Source: Solobacterium sp. UBA636 (GTDB lineage: Bacteria; Bacillota_I; Bacilli_A; Erysipelotrichales; Erysipelotrichaceae). Taken from it: a stretch of DNA of 7,144 bases. The notes below the pieces were generated by a model. It was given only the letters and a program-made list of their open reading frames with translations, made no database searches and was not told where the DNA came from. Where the stretch lies: the NCBI GenBank assembly GCA_002299675.1, contig DBOW01000003.1:4601-11744 (forward strand). Reading direction: 5' to 3'. Numbering within the stretch: the first letter of the stretch is position 1; each line of letters begins with the position of its first letter. Shown in pieces: positions 5,038-7,144 of this stretch. The translations under genes and the position numbers were made by a program.

Positions 5038-5642
5038 GTGTAGATTTTAACTGAAATAAACCAGGATACTCCATATACCAGTGCTGATATAAACAGAGCT
5101 TTAATTAAACCAAAAGCACTTATATCAATCATCAGCAGCATATCCTGATTAACAAGATACACTGTGATGCCCACAAAAAAGGCTGTAATCAGCAGATAGA
5201 ACATTCTCCCCTTTTCTGAGCCAAACTTGAACACAAAGGGCAATAGTATTGAAGGAAGAATGCTGACAAGAATCAGCATACAGGAAACTATGGCTGTGAG
5301 TGTATTAATATTGAATTGTGAACTCTTAAGCAGCGATACTGCATATGCCGATGTAAAAATCATCAGACTTAAAAACTGAAAAATCAGTGATATAAGATAC
5401 TTGGCAGAAACATACTTAGCTTTTGACAGTGGCATAGTCTGATAATATCTGTCAAAATGAGACATTTCATCATAATTAACCAGCGATACCGGCAGCATAT
5501 TAGCCATAACAGCCGGATAAAGAATAAATACAGGAGTACCGGTTGAAAACATCATCGCAAAAGCCATAATCATTATTATCGCAATATAGCTTTTAAAATA
5601 TTTCATCAGCATGTAATAATCCTTTATTATTAAGCCCTTCAT
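5019..5642 (-). CDS. ABC-2 type transporter permease subunit
   Basis: This 207-residue membrane protein has about six hydrophobic segments (roughly 17-34, 36-54, 83-104, 113-139, 147-164, 176-198) after a short cytoplasmic N-terminus MKGLIIKDYYML. The loop NYDEMSHFDRYYQTMPLSK (56-74) is the signature of the small ABC-2 permeases of the ABC2_membrane_5 type, which occur downstream of GntR and ABC ATPase genes. Its ATG overlaps the ATPase stop as ATGA (5639-5642), and its ribosome binding site GGAG (5651-5654) lies inside the ATPase coding end, so translation is coupled. With the ATPase it should form an exporter, often linked in such operons to envelope stress or antimicrobial peptides; the substrate is not evident. 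The last codons (KKEIA) form the arm of the shared terminator hairpin. Confidence 0.87.
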   Translation of the reverse strand: MKGLIIKDYYMLMKYFKSYIAIIMIMAFAMMFSTGTPVFILYPAVMANMLPVSLVNYDEMSHFDRYYQTMPLSKAKYVSAKYLISLIFQFLSLMIFTSAYAVSLLKSSQFNINTLTAIVSCMLILVSILPSILLPFVFKFGSEKGRMFYLLITAFFVGITVYLVNQDMLLMIDISAFGLIKALFISALVYGVSWFISVKIYTKKEIA

Positions 5643-6469
5643 CTGTTCAACTCCTTTATCATTGCCACAAACAGCTCCTCTATATCCACTCTTTCAAAAT
5701 CATATTTCCCTGCAGCTCTTTTAACTATAGCTCTTATGCCATAAGGATTCTTTTCATAGTGCAGAATATGTTCACTGTCAATCTTCGCAAAGTCATCAGC
5801 ACTTAAATTAACTGTTCCATACTCATTAACCAGTTCGTCCTTTTCTTTGCAGAGGATGATTCTTCCATTATGAATAAAAACTATATAGTCGCAAAGCTTC
5901 TCCAGATCACTCACAATATGTGAAGAAATCAGAATTGAGTGATTGTCTTCCCTGGTATAGTCATTCAGTATATCAAGTATTTCATCTCTGACCAGTGGAT
6001 CCAGTCCGCTTGTTGGCTCATCCAGCAGTAAAAGTTTTGCCCTATGCGATAACGCTATTACTATTGCCAGCTTTGCCCTGTTTCCCTTAGAAAATTCTTT
6101 GATAGTTTTATCATAAGGTATTCTCAGTCTTTGACACAAATCAAAATAAGTATCACTTTCCCAATTCTTAAAAATGCCCTTCATTACCTTTTCGGTCTTT
6201 TTAATATCCAGACAGTCAGGCAAACCAAGATCATCCAGTACAGCACCAACATCTTCCTTAACAGAATCGTCAAAATCCTTACCAAAAAGTTTTATTTCAC
6301 CGCTGTCTTTTTTAAGCATGTTCAGTATAAGCTTTATGGTGGTACTCTTACCGGCACCATTTTCGCCAACCATACCCATAATACAGCCCTCAGGCAATAC
6401 AAAAGAGACATCTTTTAATTCAAAATTCTTAAAAGATCTGCTTAAGCCCTTAATCTCAAGAGCGTTCAT
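5639..6469 (-). CDS. ABC transporter ATP-binding protein (YtrB/YhcH-like)
   Basis: The 276-residue protein contains a single ABC ATPase domain with Walker A GENGAGKS (35-42), a signature helix FSKGNRAKL (126-134), Walker B LLLLDEP (146-152), D-loop SGLDP (154-158) and switch histidine in SSHIVSDLE (H184). The Q-loop reads VGAVLDDLG (74-82) with Asp in place of the usual Gln, and the signature is SKGN in place of SGGQ. Both variants are common in the GntR-linked YtrB-type ATPases, so they are not signs of decay. The C-terminal 60 residues form a small accessory domain. The ATG at 6467-6469 has GGAGG at 6479-6483, 9 nt upstream, embedded in the last codons of the regulator gene. It sits 4 nt after the regulator stop and overlaps the permease start. 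Confidence 0.93.
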   Translation of the reverse strand: MNALEIKGLSRSFKNFELKDVSFVLPEGCIMGMVGENGAGKSTTIKLILNMLKKDSGEIKLFGKDFDDSVKEDVGAVLDDLGLPDCLDIKKTEKVMKGIFKNWESDTYFDLCQRLRIPYDKTIKEFSKGNRAKLAIVIALSHRAKLLLLDEPTSGLDPLVRDEILDILNDYTREDNHSILISSHIVSDLEKLCDYIVFIHNGRIILCKEKDELVNEYGTVNLSADDFAKIDSEHILHYEKNPYGIRAIVKRAAGKYDFERVDIEELFVAMIKELNR

Positions 6470-6473
6470 ATAT

Positions 6474-6845
6474 CTATTCCTCCATCATCAAATCAATCAT
6501 TTCCTTGATTTCATCAATGCCTAATGAGCATGATGAAGCCAGTTCTAAAATCCTTGCAAGATGTTCCTCTATTTCCTTTAACAGTTCTTCCCTTAACAGT
6601 TCTCTGTTTCGCTTAGCTACAAAACAGCCCTTGCCAGGAACGGTGTATATAAAACCATCCCTTTCAAGCTCCTCATAAGCTCTTTTGGTGGTAATGAAAG
6701 AAATATGCAGATCCTTGGCCAAAGACCTGATTGAGGGAAGCATCTCATCTTCCTTTAGACTTCCATTTATAATCTGTGCCTTGATCTGAGAATAAATCTG
6801 ATCATAAATAGGAGTACCATTTGTGTTGTTAATAAGAATATTCAT
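6474..6845 (-). CDS. GntR-family regulator, YtrA subfamily
   Basis: The 123-residue protein has an N-terminal winged helix of the GntR type (about 10-76): TPIYDQIYSQIKAQIINGSL, then LPSIRSLAKDLHIS with the recognition helix ITTKRAYEELERDGFI and the wing TVPGKGCFVA. The short helical tail (80-123, rich in Glu and Leu) with no ligand-binding domain is typical of the YtrA subfamily, which dimerise and repress operons encoding ABC exporters. It is the first gene of the GntR-ATPase-permease operon, and its promoter carries the palindrome expected for its own binding. The ATG at 6843-6845 was chosen because the family start precedes the TPIYxQI motif by about 10 residues. The ribosome binding site there is weak (AGG, about 10 nt upstream). 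Repression and substrate sensing are inferred from the family. Confidence 0.92.
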   Translation of the reverse strand: MNILINNTNGTPIYDQIYSQIKAQIINGSLKEDEMLPSIRSLAKDLHISFITTKRAYEELERDGFIYTVPGKGCFVAKRNRELLREELLKEIEEHLARILELASSCSLGIDEIKEMIDLMMEE

Positions 6846-6861
6846 ATCTATACCTGTAATT

Positions 6862-6886
6862 ACTGTATATATATAGTATATACAGT
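6862..6886. promoter_or_regulatory. Perfect palindromic operator over the GntR operon promoter
   Basis: Arms ACTGTATATA (6862-6871) and TATATACAGT (6877-6886) are perfect inverted repeats around a 5-bp centre. The site covers the -10 box of the promoter, so bound protein would block polymerase. YtrA-type regulators bind such long AT-rich palindromes flanked by GT/AC steps, making the adjacent regulator the likely ligand. Confidence 0.75.
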
Positions 6887-6903
6887 TCCTATAACACCGT
6901 CAA
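6875..6903 (-). promoter_or_regulatory. Promoter of the GntR-ABC operon
   Basis: On the minus strand TTGACG (6898-6903) and TATACT (6875-6880) are 17 bp apart, close to the sigma-A consensus. The start would be near 6868, giving a leader of about 23 nt before the regulator ATG. The -10 box is inside the palindromic operator. Confidence 0.75.
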
Positions 6904-6906
6904 CAT

Positions 6907-6932
6907 AAAAATAAATCATTCCTATAAAATGA
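6907..6932 (-). terminator. Weak candidate terminator after the two-component fragment
   Basis: On the minus strand a short stem (TCATT/AATGA, 5 bp) just after the TAG at 6934-6936 is followed by TTTATTTTT. The stem is small and AT-rich, so termination would be inefficient. It is the only such signal between this gene and the GntR promoter. Confidence 0.25.
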
Positions 6933-6933
6933 G

Positions 6934-7144
6934 CTAATTTTTAAACATCAGAATAATGGATAACACTCCTTCATTTATCTCAGAATCTATCGTACCTCCC
7001 ATAATCTCGGTAAGTTCTCTGGCTGAGAAGGGCTTTGTCATATAGTCCTGTGCACCATTTTTAAGCATTTTTACTTTATCATCGATATCAGCTTTGGCGC
7101 TTACTACTATAACCGGAATATCACCGGATTTCTTCAGCACTTCT
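6934..7144 (-). pseudogene. Two-component receiver fragment joined to a kinase-like tail (partial at the right edge)
   Basis: The visible 69 codons begin inside a receiver domain: EVLKKSGDIPVIVVSAKAD, then GAQDYMTKPFSARELTEI, carrying the conserved Ser/Thr (S in VVSAK) and the conserved Lys of KPF. In an ordinary OmpR-type regulator a linker and DNA-binding domain follow. Here the frame passes directly into MGGTIDSEINEG and then LSIILMFKN before TAG at 6934-6936, which resembles the end of a histidine kinase ATPase domain (GGTI.VESE.G.GS.F.I.L). The likely join is near 7000-7030, where both families can carry an (A)REL.EI-like helix. This suggests an internal deletion fusing a response regulator gene to the end of its partner kinase gene. 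The phosphorylated Asp is beyond the window. An alternative is a stand-alone receiver protein with an unusual tail. The receiver call is confident; the fusion is inferred. Confidence 0.6.

Noticed and set aside
5639..6469. Decay of the ABC ATPase because of the altered Q-loop and SKGN signature
   Set aside because: These variants are common in GntR-linked YtrB-type ATPases, and all other catalytic motifs are intact.
6131..6524. Two overlapping plus-strand open frames over the ABC ATPase
   Set aside because: They are antisense to strong Walker-motif coding sequence, with compositions typical of shadows.

Overview
The window looks like a chromosomal segment of a low-GC Bacillota. AT-rich intergenic DNA, AGGAG-type ribosome binding sites, an L13-S9 operon and a YtrA-type GntR/ABC cassette all point that way. 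The S9 sequence (start YQGTGRRKSSVARV, end ARRAPQFSKR) reads more like Bacilli or Erysipelotrichia than classical Clostridia, but I cannot fix the genus from the sequence alone.

Region 1 (1-1560) is an eroded junk zone. The left edge is the N-terminus of rarA (minus strand, Walker A visible, rest outside the window). Next come a frameshifted minus-strand relic of unknown family (153-318), a long hairpin with no obvious gene (367-410), a plus-strand Fic pseudogene (440-1058) with several lesions, and a minus-strand fragment that may be an IS66-type accessory ORF (1178-1381). Region 2 (1462-2949) is one intact accessory gene, a 447-aa AAA ATPase of the AAA_14/DUF4143 type. It has its own promoter, a pair of direct repeats over and upstream of that promoter, and a terminator. 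A gene-poor stretch of AT-rich repeats follows (2950-3214).

Region 3 (3215-5037) is core translation machinery. rplM and rpsI form a minus-strand operon with a short leader and a strong terminator. Divergent to it is an RlmA-family 23S rRNA guanine methyltransferase gene. The two promoters overlap, and the methyltransferase transcript is predicted to be leaderless or nearly so. Its 3' end meets the next operon tail to tail: the two stop codons lie on the two sides of one perfect hairpin that probably terminates both transcripts.

Region 4 (5019-6903, minus strand) is a GntR regulator, ABC ATPase and ABC-2 permease operon with tight translational coupling. Its sigma-A promoter has a -10 box buried in a perfect 25-bp palindrome, the expected autoregulatory operator. 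Region 5 (6934-7144) is the visible end of a two-component gene whose receiver domain runs directly into what resembles the last strand region of a histidine kinase ATPase domain, suggesting a deletion-fusion relic.

I see no CRISPR array, tRNA or rRNA gene, and no intact mobile element. I found no convincing new multi-gene system. The most informative signals are regulatory layouts and gene decay.
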